Positions 1-10,183 of a stretch of 64,000 nucleotides of DNA are shown one piece after another (positions within the stretch are counted from its first letter, which is position 1; each line of letters begins with the position of its first letter). The notes beneath the pieces were generated by a model. That model saw only the letters and a program-made list of their open reading frames with translations, was not told the DNA's origin and did not search any database. Origin of the DNA: an uncultured Clostridia bacterium (GTDB lineage Bacteria; Bacillota; Clostridia; Oscillospirales; Ruminococcaceae). The DNA is taken from assembly GCA_947625125.1 (NCBI GenBank), contig CANQNF010000002.1:62001-126000 (forward strand), written 5' to 3'. The translations under genes were made by a program, and so were the position numbers.

Positions 1-125
1 ATGAGCTTAAGACCCACCACGACTATCCCGCTATCAAAAACCGCCTAAGAGACGAGCTCGGCGACTTCTTCTTCCAGAAGACAAAGCGCCGTCCTATGGT
101 CATTCCCGATATAATGGACATCTGA
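1..125 (+). CDS. rnj: Ribonuclease J, C-terminal end (partial)
   Basis: Only the last 40 codons are present; the frame is open from base 3 to the TGA at 123-125. The tail contains the sequence DFFFQKTKRRPMVIPDIMDI, which matches the strongly conserved end of RNase J (an FxxxKTKRRPMxxPxIM pattern). RNase J is a metallo-beta-lactamase-fold 5'-3' exo- and endoribonuclease of the Bacillota RNA degradation machinery. The catalytic domain lies outside the window, so activity cannot be judged. The next gene starts 43 bases downstream with its own ribosome binding site. Confidence 0.85.
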   Translation, partial: ELKTHHDYPAIKNRLRDELGDFFFQKTKRRPMVIPDIMDI

Positions 126-167
126 AATTAAGCTTTTAAATCATTTTCCTAAAGGAGGATGGCAGCA

Positions 168-2114
168 ATGAAACAAAGGCTCCGAATGTTATGGATCCCG
201 CTTGTGATACTTCTTGCGGTTTCGATAGTTTCGGCGGTGATATTCTACCGCCAGGGCTCGATGATAGCGGCGGCTTCGTCGGCTATGATCTGTCTTTCGA
301 GCGCCGTCCTCTGCGTAATGAACGGCATAATCTCCAAAAACGTCACAAGATATGTCACGACCATGGACAGAAGCTTGGCGACTATTCTGAGGGAGGAATT
401 CTACGACTACCCCTCTCCGATAGTCGTCGCCGACCCTGACAAAATGATAATCTGGTACAACAAAAGCTTCGAGCAGAATATCTTTTCCGAGGACAGGGTC
501 TACGGCATTCCTCTTTCCGAACTCATAGGCGCCAACACCTCAAAATTTTACAGCGATTCGGGAGCGGTAGTCAAGATACTCGATAAGCACTACCGAGTCA
601 AGGCCATCGAGCATGATACCGGGCTGTCTATAGTAAGCTTCACCGACTGTTCTGCCCAGGTCGCCCTTGAACAGGAGTACCGCATGAGCCGAAAGACGGT
701 CATGTACATCGCCGTCGACAACTACGAGGAGGTCCTGCAAAACTCCAAGGAGAGCGACAAGGCGGGCTTCCGTGCCGAGATAGAGAAGCTTTTCGAGCGC
801 TTTATCGAGAGCACCAACGGCATACTCCACCGCCTTTCCTCCGACAGATTTTACTGCATACTTGAGGAGCGGCATTTGGCTCCGATAATCGAGCGCAGAT
901 TTGACATCCTCGACGAGGCCCGTTCAATAAGCCTTGGCGAGCGCTCCAACGTCACACTTTCGATAGGCGTCGGCAGGGGAGCGAGAGATCTCAGGGAGAG
1001 CGAGAAATTTGCCCGTCAGGCTCTTGACATGTGTCTCGGGCGAGGCGGCGACCAGGCTGCCGTAAAGACCGAGAGCGGCTTTGAATTCTTCGGCGGCGTC
1101 TCAAAGGGCGTTGAAAAATCCGCAAAGGTCAAGACGAGGGTCATAGCCGCGGCCCTTTCCGAGCTTGTGTCCAACAGCCGGAACATCTACATAATGGGTC
1201 ATCGCTTCGCCGATTTCGACGCCGTGGGCGCGTCCGTCGGTCTTTGCGGTGCATTCAGGAGCATGGGCAAGAGCGTCTGGGTAGTGGTCGACCCCGAGAA
1301 GAATCTTGCGAAATCCCTTATCGACCACATCCGTGCAAACGGCGGCTCGGACTATTTCAAGACCATTCCCGAGGCAAGGCTTGAGCTTTCCGACCAGGAT
1401 CTTCTAATAATCTGCGACACCCACAACCCGGAGATCTTGGATTCAAAGGAGCTTTACGAGCAGGCCAAGCAGACGGTAGTAATAGACCATCACCGTATGA
1501 TGGTAAATCACATAGACAACGCGGTCGTGTTCTTCCACGAGCCGTTTGCGAGCTCGGCATGCGAAATGTCGACCGAGTTAATACAGTATTTCGGACCCGA
1601 CTGCAAAATTTCCGTAGCCGAAGCGGAGGCTTTGTTATGCGGAATAATGCTCGACACAAAGAACTTTGTCATGCGTTCGGGCGCGAGAACGTTCGAGGCG
1701 GCGGCATATCTGAAAAAATTAGGCGCGGACACCGTGACCGTAAAGAGGCTGTTCTCGGACTCTCTCGAGACCTATCGGGAAAAGAGCAAGCTGATACAGG
1801 AGGCAAAGCTGTTTCACGGCTGCGCCATCGCCGCCACCGATTCTGACGCACCCGAGCTCAGGCTTGCGGCTCCCCAGGCTGCCGACGACCTTTTGGGCAT
1901 AGTTGGCGTAAAGGCGTCGTTCGTCATATACCGTTCCGGCGGGATATGCTATATTTCGGCGAGATCTCTTGACAGCTTCAACGTCCAGCTCATCATGGAA
2001 GCCGTCGGCGGAGGAGGCCACCAGACTATGGCGGGCGCCCAGATAGAAGCGACCGTCGACGAAGCGGTCGACAAAGTCAAAAACGCAATAGAAGATTTTC
2101 TTATAAAATCCTGA
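168..2114 (+). CDS. gdpP: GdpP-type cyclic-di-AMP phosphodiesterase
   Basis: Membrane-bound phosphodiesterase that hydrolyses c-di-AMP, a regulator of potassium and wall homeostasis. Order: two transmembrane helices (about residues 8-50), a PAS-like sensor (about 75-150), a degenerate GGDEF domain (about 170-300), then DHH (GHRFADFDAVGAS near 345 and DHHR near 443) and DHHA1 (GGGGHQTMAGAQ near 612). The length of about 648 residues is normal. An in-frame ATG lies at 159, but the Shine-Dalgarno AAAGGAGG at 151-158 abuts it and is well spaced for the ATG at 168, so 168 was chosen. It lies upstream of rplI and dnaB, the classical order in Bacillota. Confidence 0.93.
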   Translation: MKQRLRMLWIPLVILLAVSIVSAVIFYRQGSMIAAASSAMICLSSAVLCVMNGIISKNVTRYVTTMDRSLATILREEFYDYPSPIVVADPDKMIIWYNKSFEQNIFSEDRVYGIPLSELIGANTSKFYSDSGAVVKILDKHYRVKAIEHDTGLSIVSFTDCSAQVALEQEYRMSRKTVMYIAVDNYEEVLQNSKESDKAGFRAEIEKLFERFIESTNGILHRLSSDRFYCILEERHLAPIIERRFDILDEARSISLGERSNVTLSIGVGRGARDLRESEKFARQALDMCLGRGGDQAAVKTESGFEFFGGVSKGVEKSAKVKTRVIAAALSELVSNSRNIYIMGHRFADFDAVGASVGLCGAFRSMGKSVWVVVDPEKNLAKSLIDHIRANGGSDYFKTIPEARLELSDQDLLIICDTHNPEILDSKELYEQAKQTVVIDHHRMMVNHIDNAVVFFHEPFASSACEMSTELIQYFGPDCKISVAEAEALLCGIMLDTKNFVMRSGARTFEAAAYLKKLGADTVTVKRLFSDSLETYREKSKLIQEAKLFHGCAIAATDSDAPELRLAAPQAADDLLGIVGVKASFVIYRSGGICYISARSLDSFNVQLIMEAVGGGGHQTMAGAQIEATVDEAVDKVKNAIEDFLIKS

Positions 2115-2134
2115 AAATACATGGAGGCAGAAAA

Positions 2135-2584
2135 ATGAAAGTTATACTTATCAAAGACGTAAAGGGCTCCGGCAAGGTCGGGGACGTTTTGGACGTGGCG
2201 GACGGCTACGCAAGAAACTATCTTTTGGCAAGGGGCTTCGCCATCGAAGCGAGCGCCAAGAACGTAAACGACCTTGCCGGCAAAAAGGCTGCCGAGCAGC
2301 ACAGGCTCGACGTACAAAGGACCGAAGCCGAAAACTCTGCAAGAGCCTTAAACGGCCATACCCTCACCATCAAGACCAAGGCGGGCGCAAGCGGAAAGCT
2401 CTTCGGGGCTATAACGTCCGCGACCGTCGCCGAGTGCATCGAAAAGCAGTTCGGCGAGAAGATAGACAAGAAAAAGGTCGTTTTGGGGAGCGATATAAAG
2501 GCCTACGGCGACTATTCCTGCGAGATAAAATTTGCACAGGGCATATCCGCCAAAATGTCCGTCAAGGTAGAGCCGGAGGAGTAA
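2135..2584 (+). CDS. rplI: 50S ribosomal protein L9
   Basis: Structural protein of the large ribosomal subunit that binds 23S rRNA near the L1 stalk. The 149 residues begin MKVILIKDVKGSGKVGDVLDV, the typical N-terminal L9 domain, followed by the long connecting helix (about 40-75) and the C-terminal domain. Length and start are normal, with a GGAGG ribosome binding site about 8 bases upstream. It follows gdpP by 20 bases and is separated from dnaB by one base, so the three are almost certainly co-transcribed. Confidence 0.97.
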   Translation: MKVILIKDVKGSGKVGDVLDVADGYARNYLLARGFAIEASAKNVNDLAGKKAAEQHRLDVQRTEAENSARALNGHTLTIKTKAGASGKLFGAITSATVAECIEKQFGEKIDKKKVVLGSDIKAYGDYSCEIKFAQGISAKMSVKVEPEE

Positions 2585-2585
2585 T

Positions 2586-3941
2586 ATGCCTGTCAGTCAA
2601 ACGCTTTCTTCCCAGCTTTTAGGAAGAGAGCTGCCCTATAATCTCGACGCCGAACAGGCGGTCTTAGGCACCCTTTTAATAGACCCCGGCTCGGTTTCAA
2701 CCGCGATTCTGCATTTAAAGCCGGAGAGCTTTTACCGTGAGCAGCACAGACAGCTTTTCACGATAATGATACGCCTGTTTTCAAACGGCGGCTCGGCCGA
2801 CGTCGTGACGGTCGTGAACGAGTCGGTCTCGCAGGGAGTCTTTGAGACCGAGGCCATGGCGAGGACCTATATAAAGGGCCTTGCGGACAGCGTTCCCTCG
2901 ACGGCTAATTTAAAAAGCTACTGCGAGATCGTCGAGGAAAAATATCTTTTGAGATCTCTGATGAACGCCTGCTCCGAGATAATCGAAGCTGCCGGCGACG
3001 GCTCAGAAAGCGCTCAGAGCCTGCTTGATTTGGCAGAGCAGAAGATATATGACATCCGCCAGGGCCGAGAGGTCGACGGGCTTACCCGCTTAAGCGAGAT
3101 AGTCGTCTCGGCATACGACCGCATCCAGAAGCTCTCCGGCGAGGACAAGGAGCAGTACCAGGGCCTGCGCTCGGGCTACTCCATGCTCGACAACTACATT
3201 GCCGGACTCAATAAGTCGGATATGATAGTCGTCGCGGGCCGACCCGGTTCCGGCAAGACCACCTTTGCCGTGAACATCGCCGCAAACGTCGCCAAGCGCT
3301 CCAAGGAAGCTGAAATAGTCATTTTTTCTCTTGAAATGTCCAAGGAACAGCTCGCCGCAAGAATGCTCTCATCCGAGGCTTTGGTGCCCAACTCGTCGCT
3401 GACGGCGGGAACGATAAGCTCGGACGAATGGATAAAGCTTGCCGAAGCGGCGGACGTTTTATCACAGATGAACATCTACATCGACGACACCGCCGGAATA
3501 ACCGTTCCCCAAATCAAGGCGAAGCTTCGCAGAATGAAAAACCTCGGCCTTGTCGTCATAGACTATTTACAGCTCATGGAATCCGCAAACTTTCACAACA
3601 ACCGCGTCACCGAGGTTTCCGAGATAACGAGGCAGATAAAGCTTATGGCAAAGGAGCTCAACGTTCCGGTCATACTTCTTTCCCAGCTCAACCGTTCCGT
3701 CGAGGCGAGGACCGACCACCGTCCGATGCCGTCCGACCTAAGAGAATCTGGCTCTATTGAGCAGGACGCGGACATCATACTCTTTATTTACCGGGAAGCC
3801 ATGTATGACAAGCAGAACCCCAACCAATCCGCGGCCGAGTGCATCGTGGCCAAAAACCGCCACGGCACCACCGGCACAGTAAATCTTGCCTATCTTGGCG
3901 AATATTACCTCTTCAGGAGCGTTGACCAGAAAAGAGAATGA
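2586..3941 (+). CDS. dnaB: Replicative DNA helicase DnaB
   Basis: Hexameric 5'-3' helicase of the replication fork, 451 residues. The N-terminal DnaB domain (NLDAEQAVLGTLL, about 20-120) is followed by the RecA-like ATPase with Walker A GRPGSGKTT near 218, Walker B VVIDYLQLM near 320 and the DnaB signature SDLRESGSIEQDAD near 382. No intein or truncation is visible. The start codon is one base after the rplI stop, and its stop overlaps the tilS start (ATGA), indicating translational coupling. Confidence 0.97.
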   Translation: MPVSQTLSSQLLGRELPYNLDAEQAVLGTLLIDPGSVSTAILHLKPESFYREQHRQLFTIMIRLFSNGGSADVVTVVNESVSQGVFETEAMARTYIKGLADSVPSTANLKSYCEIVEEKYLLRSLMNACSEIIEAAGDGSESAQSLLDLAEQKIYDIRQGREVDGLTRLSEIVVSAYDRIQKLSGEDKEQYQGLRSGYSMLDNYIAGLNKSDMIVVAGRPGSGKTTFAVNIAANVAKRSKEAEIVIFSLEMSKEQLAARMLSSEALVPNSSLTAGTISSDEWIKLAEAADVLSQMNIYIDDTAGITVPQIKAKLRRMKNLGLVVIDYLQLMESANFHNNRVTEVSEITRQIKLMAKELNVPVILLSQLNRSVEARTDHRPMPSDLRESGSIEQDADIILFIYREAMYDKQNPNQSAAECIVAKNRHGTTGTVNLAYLGEYYLFRSVDQKRE

Positions 3942-5233
3942 TCGAAAAAGTCAGGGCGGCCATAGGCCGATATAAAATGCTTGAGGACGGAGAAGCCGCA
4001 GTCGTCGGGCTATCCGGAGGCGCCGACAGCGTATCGCTTTTGATTTTGCTTAGTGAACTCGGCTATTCCGTTTCTGCTGTTCATGTAAACCACCGTCTCA
4101 GAGGCGCCGAGAGCGAGCACGACGAAGCCTTTTGCCGAAACCTCTGCAAGGATTTGGGCGTAGATTTTTCGGCAGTCTCCGTCGACGTTTTGGGGCATGC
4201 CGAAAAGACCGGCAAATCGATAGAGCTTGCGGCCCGGGATCTAAGATACGAGGCGCTTTATAGTGCAGCGGGGAAGTCTAAAATCGCCCTTGCGCATACC
4301 CTTTCCGACTGCCTTGAGACATCCGTTTTCAACCTTATCAGGGGCGCTGGCGTGCACGGCTTGGCCTCTATCCCTCCTGTCCGCGGGCAGATCATCCGCC
4401 CTCTTATCGACTGCACAAGAGAGGAAATAGAGGAGTATTTAAAATCAAAAAATCAGCCCTACGTCACCGACTCTACCAACCTTGAGCCGGACTGCTCGCG
4501 AAATATCATCCGCCTAAACGTCGTCCCCGAGCTTAAAAAAATCACCCCCGGCCTTTACGCGTCCTATTTAAACAGCCTAAACGCCGTAAGAGAGGCCGAC
4601 CGCTATATTGAGGAAAAGGCAGCTGAGCTTTTAAATTTACACTGTGAAGATTTTTCCGGCATTTCCGACGATGCCGTGCTTTCACGCGCGCTTGCCATAT
4701 ATTTGCAGAATAACGGAGTTGAGCCCTCCTATGACAGAATATCCTCCGCCAAATCGCTTATTAAGTTTGACGGCAGAATAAATATCAAAAAAGGCGTTTA
4801 CCTTTGCTCCCACGCGGGCAGACTAAGCTTTGAGCGCGACGCTGTTCCCGAGCCGGAATACCGATTCGACATGCATTTGGGCGGAGACTTCGGCGGGGTA
4901 AAAATATATGTCACAAAACTTTCACCCTTTGACATATCGCACTATCAAAAAAAAGAGTTAAGATACATTGTCGACGAATCCGAGATATGCGGCGAGTATA
5001 CCCTAAGAAAGGTCATCGGCGGCGAAAAAATACGCCTTGCGGGCAGGGGAATGACCCAGGAGATAAAAAAGCTCTTAAGCCCAGACGAGCGCAAAAGCAA
5101 TTACATTATAGCCGATTCCTTGGGAGCGGTTTTTGTCGAGGGAGTAGGCGTATCGGAGAGAATTTCCTGCACGGATAAAACAACATCCGCGCTGAAAATA
5201 GACATAATAAGGAGAGAGAAGAATGACTTATGA
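3938..5233 (+). CDS. tilS: tRNA(Ile)-lysidine synthetase TilS
   Basis: Attaches lysine to C34 of the CAU-anticodon tRNA-Ile so that it reads AUA and is charged with isoleucine. The PP-loop SGGADSVSLL near residue 27 binds ATP, HVNHRLRG near 50 is family-typical, and the C-terminal tRNA-binding region follows. 431 residues is normal. It overlaps dnaB by four bases and hpt by eleven, the usual tilS-hpt-ftsH arrangement of Bacillota. Confidence 0.95.
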   Translation: MIEKVRAAIGRYKMLEDGEAAVVGLSGGADSVSLLILLSELGYSVSAVHVNHRLRGAESEHDEAFCRNLCKDLGVDFSAVSVDVLGHAEKTGKSIELAARDLRYEALYSAAGKSKIALAHTLSDCLETSVFNLIRGAGVHGLASIPPVRGQIIRPLIDCTREEIEEYLKSKNQPYVTDSTNLEPDCSRNIIRLNVVPELKKITPGLYASYLNSLNAVREADRYIEEKAAELLNLHCEDFSGISDDAVLSRALAIYLQNNGVEPSYDRISSAKSLIKFDGRINIKKGVYLCSHAGRLSFERDAVPEPEYRFDMHLGGDFGGVKIYVTKLSPFDISHYQKKELRYIVDESEICGEYTLRKVIGGEKIRLAGRGMTQEIKKLLSPDERKSNYIIADSLGAVFVEGVGVSERISCTDKTTSALKIDIIRREKNDL

Positions 5234-5744
5234 CAACGTTAAGGTAATGCTCACCAAGGAAGAGGTAGCAAAGGCCGTCAGCGATCTCGGCAAAAGAATA
5301 ACCGAGGACTTTAAGGGCAAGGACCTTATTCTGATCGGAGTTTTAAAAGGCTCGTTCATCTTTATGGCAGACCTCGTCAGAGCGATAGACCTGCCGATAG
5401 TGATGGACTTTGTGAGCGCAAAGAGCTACTTCGGGACTACCTCCTCGGGAGTCGTCGACGTAAAGTTCGACACCCATCTTGAATTCAGCGGCAAGACTAT
5501 AATGCTCGTCGAGGACATCTTGGACACCGGAAAGACCCTGAGCGTTTTGAAGCAGATGCTTCTTACAAGGGGAGCCGCCGACGTCAGGATAGTCACGTTT
5601 TTGGACAAACCGTCCCGCCGTAAGATCGACATAAAGCCCGACTACAGCTGCTACACCATCGAGGACCGCTTTGTGGTCGGCTACGGTCTTGACTACGATG
5701 AAAAATACCGCAACCTCGACTATGTTGGAGAGGTAATCCTTTAA
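5223..5744 (+). CDS. hpt: Hypoxanthine phosphoribosyltransferase
   Basis: Purine salvage enzyme converting hypoxanthine or guanine plus PRPP into IMP or GMP. The 173-residue protein carries the PRPP-binding signature VEDILDTGKT near 96 and the flexible-loop motif SAKSYFGTTSSG near 65. The start lies inside the tilS end, in the tilS-hpt-ftsH cluster where Hpt is classically found. Nothing unusual was seen. Confidence 0.95.
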   Translation: MTYDNVKVMLTKEEVAKAVSDLGKRITEDFKGKDLILIGVLKGSFIFMADLVRAIDLPIVMDFVSAKSYFGTTSSGVVDVKFDTHLEFSGKTIMLVEDILDTGKTLSVLKQMLLTRGAADVRIVTFLDKPSRRKIDIKPDYSCYTIEDRFVVGYGLDYDEKYRNLDYVGEVIL

Positions 5745-5780
5745 TTATCACATATCAGAAACAGAAATGGGGAATTTCAT

Positions 5781-7808
5781 TTGAACCGAAAAACACCGAG
5801 AGGTCTTTTCTCATATCTTCTCCTGGCGTCGCTTATCATCATCATAATGATAGTGGGCCTCAGGGGACTGATGTCGCCGAGCGAAGAGATCAATTATTCC
5901 GACGTCATCGCGCACTTTGACAATCTCGAAGTGTCGGAATTCAGCCTCAACTTAGGTTCCGGCGCCCTTGAGTACAAACTTCGCGGAGACGACACCGTCT
6001 ATAAATACAAGGTCCCGAACGTAGGGCTTTTCTATAACGAGCTCTTCGGCGAGGAGAACGACTTCGAGGGCGGAAACTACCGCGCCGCATATAACGCAAA
6101 ATACCCGAGCGAGCCGCTCATCTATAACCCGATACCGGCTTCGGACAGCTCTATTTGGCTTAATCTCATACCCACGCTTCTCATGATAGGCGTCATGATC
6201 TTCCTTGCCGTATCCATGACAAGGAGCATCTCAAGCGCCGGCAGGATAAATTCGGTCGGAAAAGCCAACGTCAAGGTCGACGGCGCGAACGACAAAAACA
6301 AAGTCACCTTTGACGACGTGGCGGGAGCCGATGAAGAAAAAGCCGAGCTCCAGGAAATAGTCGAACTCTTGAAGAATCCATTAAAGTATCAGCAGATAGG
6401 CGCAAAGATCCCCAAAGGCGTGCTTTTGGTGGGCCCTCCCGGCAACGGTAAAACGCTTCTTGCAAAGGCTGTCGCAGGCGAGGCGGGCGTTCCGTTCTTC
6501 TCGATTTCCGGCTCGGACTTCCTTGAGCTTTACGTCGGCGTGGGCGCCGCACGAGTAAGAGACCTCTTTGATCAGGCGAAAAAATCCGCCCCGTCTATAA
6601 TCTTCATAGATGAGATAGACGCGGTCGGCCGTCGCAGAGGCGCAGGTTTAGGCGGCGGACACGACGAACGCGAGCAGACCCTTAACCAGCTCCTTGTCGA
6701 GATGGACGGCTTCGACGTCAACGAATCGGTCATAGTCATGGCCGCCACCAACCGCCGCGACGTTTTGGACCCCGCACTTTTAAGACCGGGAAGATTTGAC
6801 AGGCAGGTTTACGTCAACTATCCCGACATCGCCGGCAGAGAGGCTATTTTAAAGGTCCATTCCAAAAACAAGCCCCTTGCTCCCGACGTCGATTTGAAGC
6901 AGGTCGCTTCCGCAACTGTCGGATTTACCGGCGCAGACCTTGCAAATCTTATAAATGAAGCTGCACTCTTGGCCGTCAAAAAGGGAAGAAAAGCCATCAC
7001 GATGGAGGACTTGAACGACGCGTCCATCAAGGTCATAGCAGGCCCCGAGAAGAAGTCGAGAGTGGTCCTGCCGGAGGAAAAGCGCCTGACCGCATATCAT
7101 GAGGCCGGTCACGCCGTCTGCCACTTCTACTGCCCGACCCAGGATAAGGTCTCCGAGGTCTCGATAATTCCGAGAGGCATGGCCGGCGGCTACACCATGG
7201 CGCTTCCCGAGCATGACAAATCCTATGTTTCCAAGACCGAAATGAACGAAAATATCGTAGTTCTTTTGGGAGGACGCGCTGCCGAAAAGCTTATCCTTGA
7301 CGACATTTCAACCGGCGCTTCAAACGACATCGAGCGCGCCACCGATACCGCAAGAAATATGGTCATGCGCTACGGCTTCTCCGACAAGCTCGGCCCGGTG
7401 GTCTACGGCCACGACGACAACGAGGTATTCTTAGGCAGGGATTACAACTCCTCCAAGACCTATTCCGAGGTCATCGCAAGCGAGATTGACTCCGAAATGC
7501 GGGCAATAATCCATTCGGCATACGACCGCGCTCAGGAGATACTTGCGAGCCATAAGGACCAACTCACCCGAGTCGCCGAGTATCTTATAATCCATGAAAA
7601 AATCAACGGCGAGCAATTCGAGAAGCTGATGAACGGCGAGAGCCTCGACGAACCAAGCAACGAGTCCAAGGCCGATAATACCGCTCAGCCAGAGGACAGT
7701 TCTACCGATAGACCCGAGGCAGATAATCCGACCGAACCCGACTCTCCGGCCGACGAATCTACCCCCATAGACGGCGCAGTCATCGCCCCCGAACCCCCTA
7801 CTGAATAA
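5781..7808 (+). CDS. ftsH: ATP-dependent zinc metalloprotease FtsH
   Basis: Membrane-anchored AAA+ protease for quality control of membrane and cytosolic proteins. Two transmembrane helices (about 10-30 and 120-145) flank an outside domain. Then come Walker A GPPGNGKT near 217, Walker B IIFIDEID, the second region of homology, and the zinc site HEAGH near 440. After about residue 620 the tail is rich in Pro, Glu, Ser and Asp and looks disordered. The start is TTG at 5781 with GGGGAA about seven bases upstream; no ATG fits better. A strong terminator follows before the convergent - strand operon. Confidence 0.95.
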   Translation: MNRKTPRGLFSYLLLASLIIIIMIVGLRGLMSPSEEINYSDVIAHFDNLEVSEFSLNLGSGALEYKLRGDDTVYKYKVPNVGLFYNELFGEENDFEGGNYRAAYNAKYPSEPLIYNPIPASDSSIWLNLIPTLLMIGVMIFLAVSMTRSISSAGRINSVGKANVKVDGANDKNKVTFDDVAGADEEKAELQEIVELLKNPLKYQQIGAKIPKGVLLVGPPGNGKTLLAKAVAGEAGVPFFSISGSDFLELYVGVGAARVRDLFDQAKKSAPSIIFIDEIDAVGRRRGAGLGGGHDEREQTLNQLLVEMDGFDVNESVIVMAATNRRDVLDPALLRPGRFDRQVYVNYPDIAGREAILKVHSKNKPLAPDVDLKQVASATVGFTGADLANLINEAALLAVKKGRKAITMEDLNDASIKVIAGPEKKSRVVLPEEKRLTAYHEAGHAVCHFYCPTQDKVSEVSIIPRGMAGGYTMALPEHDKSYVSKTEMNENIVVLLGGRAAEKLILDDISTGASNDIERATDTARNMVMRYGFSDKLGPVVYGHDDNEVFLGRDYNSSKTYSEVIASEIDSEMRAIIHSAYDRAQEILASHKDQLTRVAEYLIIHEKINGEQFEKLMNGESLDEPSNESKADNTAQPEDSSTDRPEADNPTEPDSPADESTPIDGAVIAPEPPTE

Positions 7809-7811
7809 AAA

Positions 7812-7893
7812 TCCCCCGCCCATGTTATCGCATAGGCGGGGCTATTTTATATTTCCCCGGCCCGGTCTTTTTTCAGTCCCCGGCCGGGTTTTA
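7812..7893. terminator. Double hairpin terminator between convergent ftsH and the FHA operon
   Basis: Two GC-rich hairpins in series. The first pairs CCCCGCC (about 7814-7820) with GGCGGGG (about 7835-7841). The second pairs CCCGGCC (7856-7862) with GGCCGGG (7882-7888), followed by TTTT. A poly-T tract for the opposite orientation is supplied by AAAAA before the first hairpin. It probably stops transcription from both sides. Confidence 0.75.
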
Positions 7894-7897
7894 TTCA

Positions 7898-9457
7898 TCA
7901 TTTTTTATCATAGTAGCTTATCAGCACCCTGTAGTCCGACATCCCGGCGGTGAGCTTGATGTCGGCGTCGGCGCTCAGCTTTCTCAGCTCGTCCCGTGAA
8001 AGCCTCGTGCCGTTGACGAACGTGCCGTTGGTCGAGTTTTCGTCTCTTATGTAGATCTCTCTGCCGTCGGCGCGGATGCTGCAATGCGCGCCCGAAAGCT
8101 TTGAATCCCTCTCATTCGGAACCACCGCCGCCTTTGCGGGATTTCTGCCGATGATAATGGGCTTATTCTCGTAAAGATCGAAGCTCGAAACGAGGGAATT
8201 GTTTCCTATGCTTATCAAACGGACCTGAGCGACAGGCTTGGGCGCGTTCGCTTTTCTTCTTTGCTCCTCGGCCTTTCTTTTCGCTTCCTGCTCAAGGCGC
8301 AGCTTTTCCTCCGCTTCCTTTTTGAGGCGTTCCTCCTCGGCCTGCTTCTTCTTTTTCTTATTATTTGAGATGACGACCGCCGCTATTATCGCAGCGATTA
8401 TAACGACCGCCGCAACTGCGATTATCGCTATAACGGCCGGGCTTAGGACCTCTTTTTCAACGTCGGGTTCAATATTGATTTCCTGTTCAGTATTATTTTT
8501 TACATCATCATCCTGCTCCACGACTGCTTCTTCTGGCATTGCCGCTTTTACCTCGCTGTAGGAAATATCGGCGCTGTCCTCAACGGTCACATTCCCCGTC
8601 GTGTAGGACGCTTTAAGAGCAAGGTCGTTTTTCGAGTCGGGGAGCGCAAACCCCTCAAGGCTCGCCGTCACGACGGTGCCGTTTAAAATATCATCCCAGA
8701 TACCCGAGCCTGCGTCCTCGGCGGTGATGCCGTCGATCATAGGCGCAAAGTGAAGCCCGCCGACCGAAGTCCTTGCAAAGCTTCCGAGGGCCTTGGCGCT
8801 GTCGCTGTATTCCGAGCCGTAGTTATTCGGCATGACCGCTACGGTGTAGATGGGCACCCTTGAATCCTCGATTGCGCTGTTTACCTCGCTCTCGGTGATG
8901 CCCGCCTTGTAATAGTCGTTGCCGTCCGAAAGAATTACCAGGCAGCATTTTTCGTTCATGGTCGAGTCGGTCCGAAGTATCTTCAGCGAGTCGACGATGC
9001 CTGCATAAAGATTTGTGTTATAGTTACCGTGCTCAAGGCTGTTTATGGCTTCGCTTCTTTCATCGGCAGTCGTGAGGACTTCGCCCTTGGAGCTGCTGTT
9101 CCCGAGTGCGGATATCACCATGCCGTCTCCCTCGCGCATAAGATCGCTTATTTTTTGGAGCACCTGCTTTTCCTGCTCCATCATCGAATCGGAGATGGAG
9201 TTTGAAACGTCGGCCAGGCAGTAGACCGTAACGGGCGTGCCGCTTTCGCCGATAGACGATATTTCGGCGGGCAGGGGAGTCCCGTCGAGAGTGACGGCGG
9301 CCTCTCCGTAGTCGAGAGCCGAGCAGATAATTTTAACGCTGCCGTCGGCGGCGCTCACGCTCTGAATAAATCTTGAGGCGGAAAGGCAGACTGCGCTTAT
9401 CGTGACCGAAGCCGCCAATCCCAATGAAATTAAAATTGATGAAAGTTTTTTAAGCAT
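7898..9457 (-). CDS. Membrane VWA domain protein with cytosolic C-terminal FHA domain
   Basis: About 519 residues. A signal peptide or N-terminal anchor (about 1-37) precedes a von Willebrand A domain with a canonical MIDAS start DVSNS (DxSxS) near residue 80 and SDGND later, so metal-dependent ligand binding outside the cell is likely. An acidic linker leads to one transmembrane helix (about 340-362), then a charged Lys/Glu/Arg coiled coil (about 365-405) and a C-terminal FHA domain (IIGRNP, SGAHCSI, ENSTNGTFVNG). The start ATG at 9457 has GGAGG seven bases upstream; an open frame continues to 9550 but overlaps the phosphatase gene. Last gene of the operon, two bases after the PP2C stop. The ligand is unknown. 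Confidence 0.85.
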   Translation of the reverse strand: MLKKLSSILISLGLAASVTISAVCLSASRFIQSVSAADGSVKIICSALDYGEAAVTLDGTPLPAEISSIGESGTPVTVYCLADVSNSISDSMMEQEKQVLQKISDLMREGDGMVISALGNSSSKGEVLTTADERSEAINSLEHGNYNTNLYAGIVDSLKILRTDSTMNEKCCLVILSDGNDYYKAGITESEVNSAIEDSRVPIYTVAVMPNNYGSEYSDSAKALGSFARTSVGGLHFAPMIDGITAEDAGSGIWDDILNGTVVTASLEGFALPDSKNDLALKASYTTGNVTVEDSADISYSEVKAAMPEEAVVEQDDDVKNNTEQEINIEPDVEKEVLSPAVIAIIAVAAVVIIAAIIAAVVISNNKKKKKQAEEERLKKEAEEKLRLEQEAKRKAEEQRRKANAPKPVAQVRLISIGNNSLVSSFDLYENKPIIIGRNPAKAAVVPNERDSKLSGAHCSIRADGREIYIRDENSTNGTFVNGTRLSRDELRKLSADADIKLTAGMSDYRVLISYYDKK

Positions 9458-9459
9458 TG

Positions 9460-10182
9460 CTATACCTCCGCAAAGACAGCTATCGCCGTATTGTTGTCGC
9501 GCTCGGAAAAATTCTTTTTTTCCGCTCTTATCACAAGGTTCTCCACCCAATCCTTTGGCGTTGGGGATTTGTTATAGTCAAGAGCTATCTCATCGTCGCT
9601 CAGACGCTCCCAGAGCCCGTCGGTGCAGAGTAAAAACGCATGCAGTCCCTTTTCAAGGACTATTTCGCCGGAATAATCCGGCCTGCATTCCGAGTCACCG
9701 AGCACCCTCAGCACCCTGCTCCTGTCGGGAAATGTAGGTATCTGATCCCTCGTTATCTCCCCGAGCTGGACCTGTATCTGAGCCACGCTATGGTCCTTGG
9801 TAAAGTGAATAAGCCTGTTTTCATAAAAATGATACAGCCTCGAATCGCCTATGTGCGCCCACTTGGCACGGTTTCCGGCGGCATAAAGCGCGACCGCCGT
9901 GCTTTTCATCTGACTTTCGCTCTCACGAACCGCCGCTATCTCGCTGTTTGCGGCTTCCATCGCTTTTAGAATACGCTCATCCCCCGGCAGGTTTTTGCCG
10001 TCCCAAAATCCCATGAGATGCTTAACGGCGATATTTGCGGCTTCCCGTCCGCCCTTGTGACCGCCGAGGCCGTCGGCGATAACTGCGCTGAAAGCGTCAT
10101 GCTCATACGCCCTCACAGCCTCGTCGTCCTGGTTTTCGGGCCGCGTACCGATATTAGTGTACTGAAAAAATTCCGTTTTCAT
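9460..10182 (-). CDS. Soluble PP2C-family Ser/Thr protein phosphatase
   Basis: Cytosolic PPM-type phosphatase, 240 residues. Metal-coordinating and structural motifs are intact: RPENQDD near 15, VIADGLGGHKGG near 35, HIGDSRLYHF near 110, LLCTDGLWE near 190 and ERDNNTAI near 227. It would remove phosphate from Ser/Thr substrates of the adjacent kinase. The ATG at 10182 is preceded by AGGGGAT; a TTG at 10197 would overlap the kinase end and is less likely. It starts directly after the kinase stop and ends two bases before the VWA gene, so these three form a tight writer-eraser-reader unit. Confidence 0.9.
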   Translation of the reverse strand: MKTEFFQYTNIGTRPENQDDEAVRAYEHDAFSAVIADGLGGHKGGREAANIAVKHLMGFWDGKNLPGDERILKAMEAANSEIAAVRESESQMKSTAVALYAAGNRAKWAHIGDSRLYHFYENRLIHFTKDHSVAQIQVQLGEITRDQIPTFPDRSRVLRVLGDSECRPDYSGEIVLEKGLHAFLLCTDGLWERLSDDEIALDYNKSPTPKDWVENLVIRAEKKNFSERDNNTAIAVFAEV

Positions 10183-10183
10183 T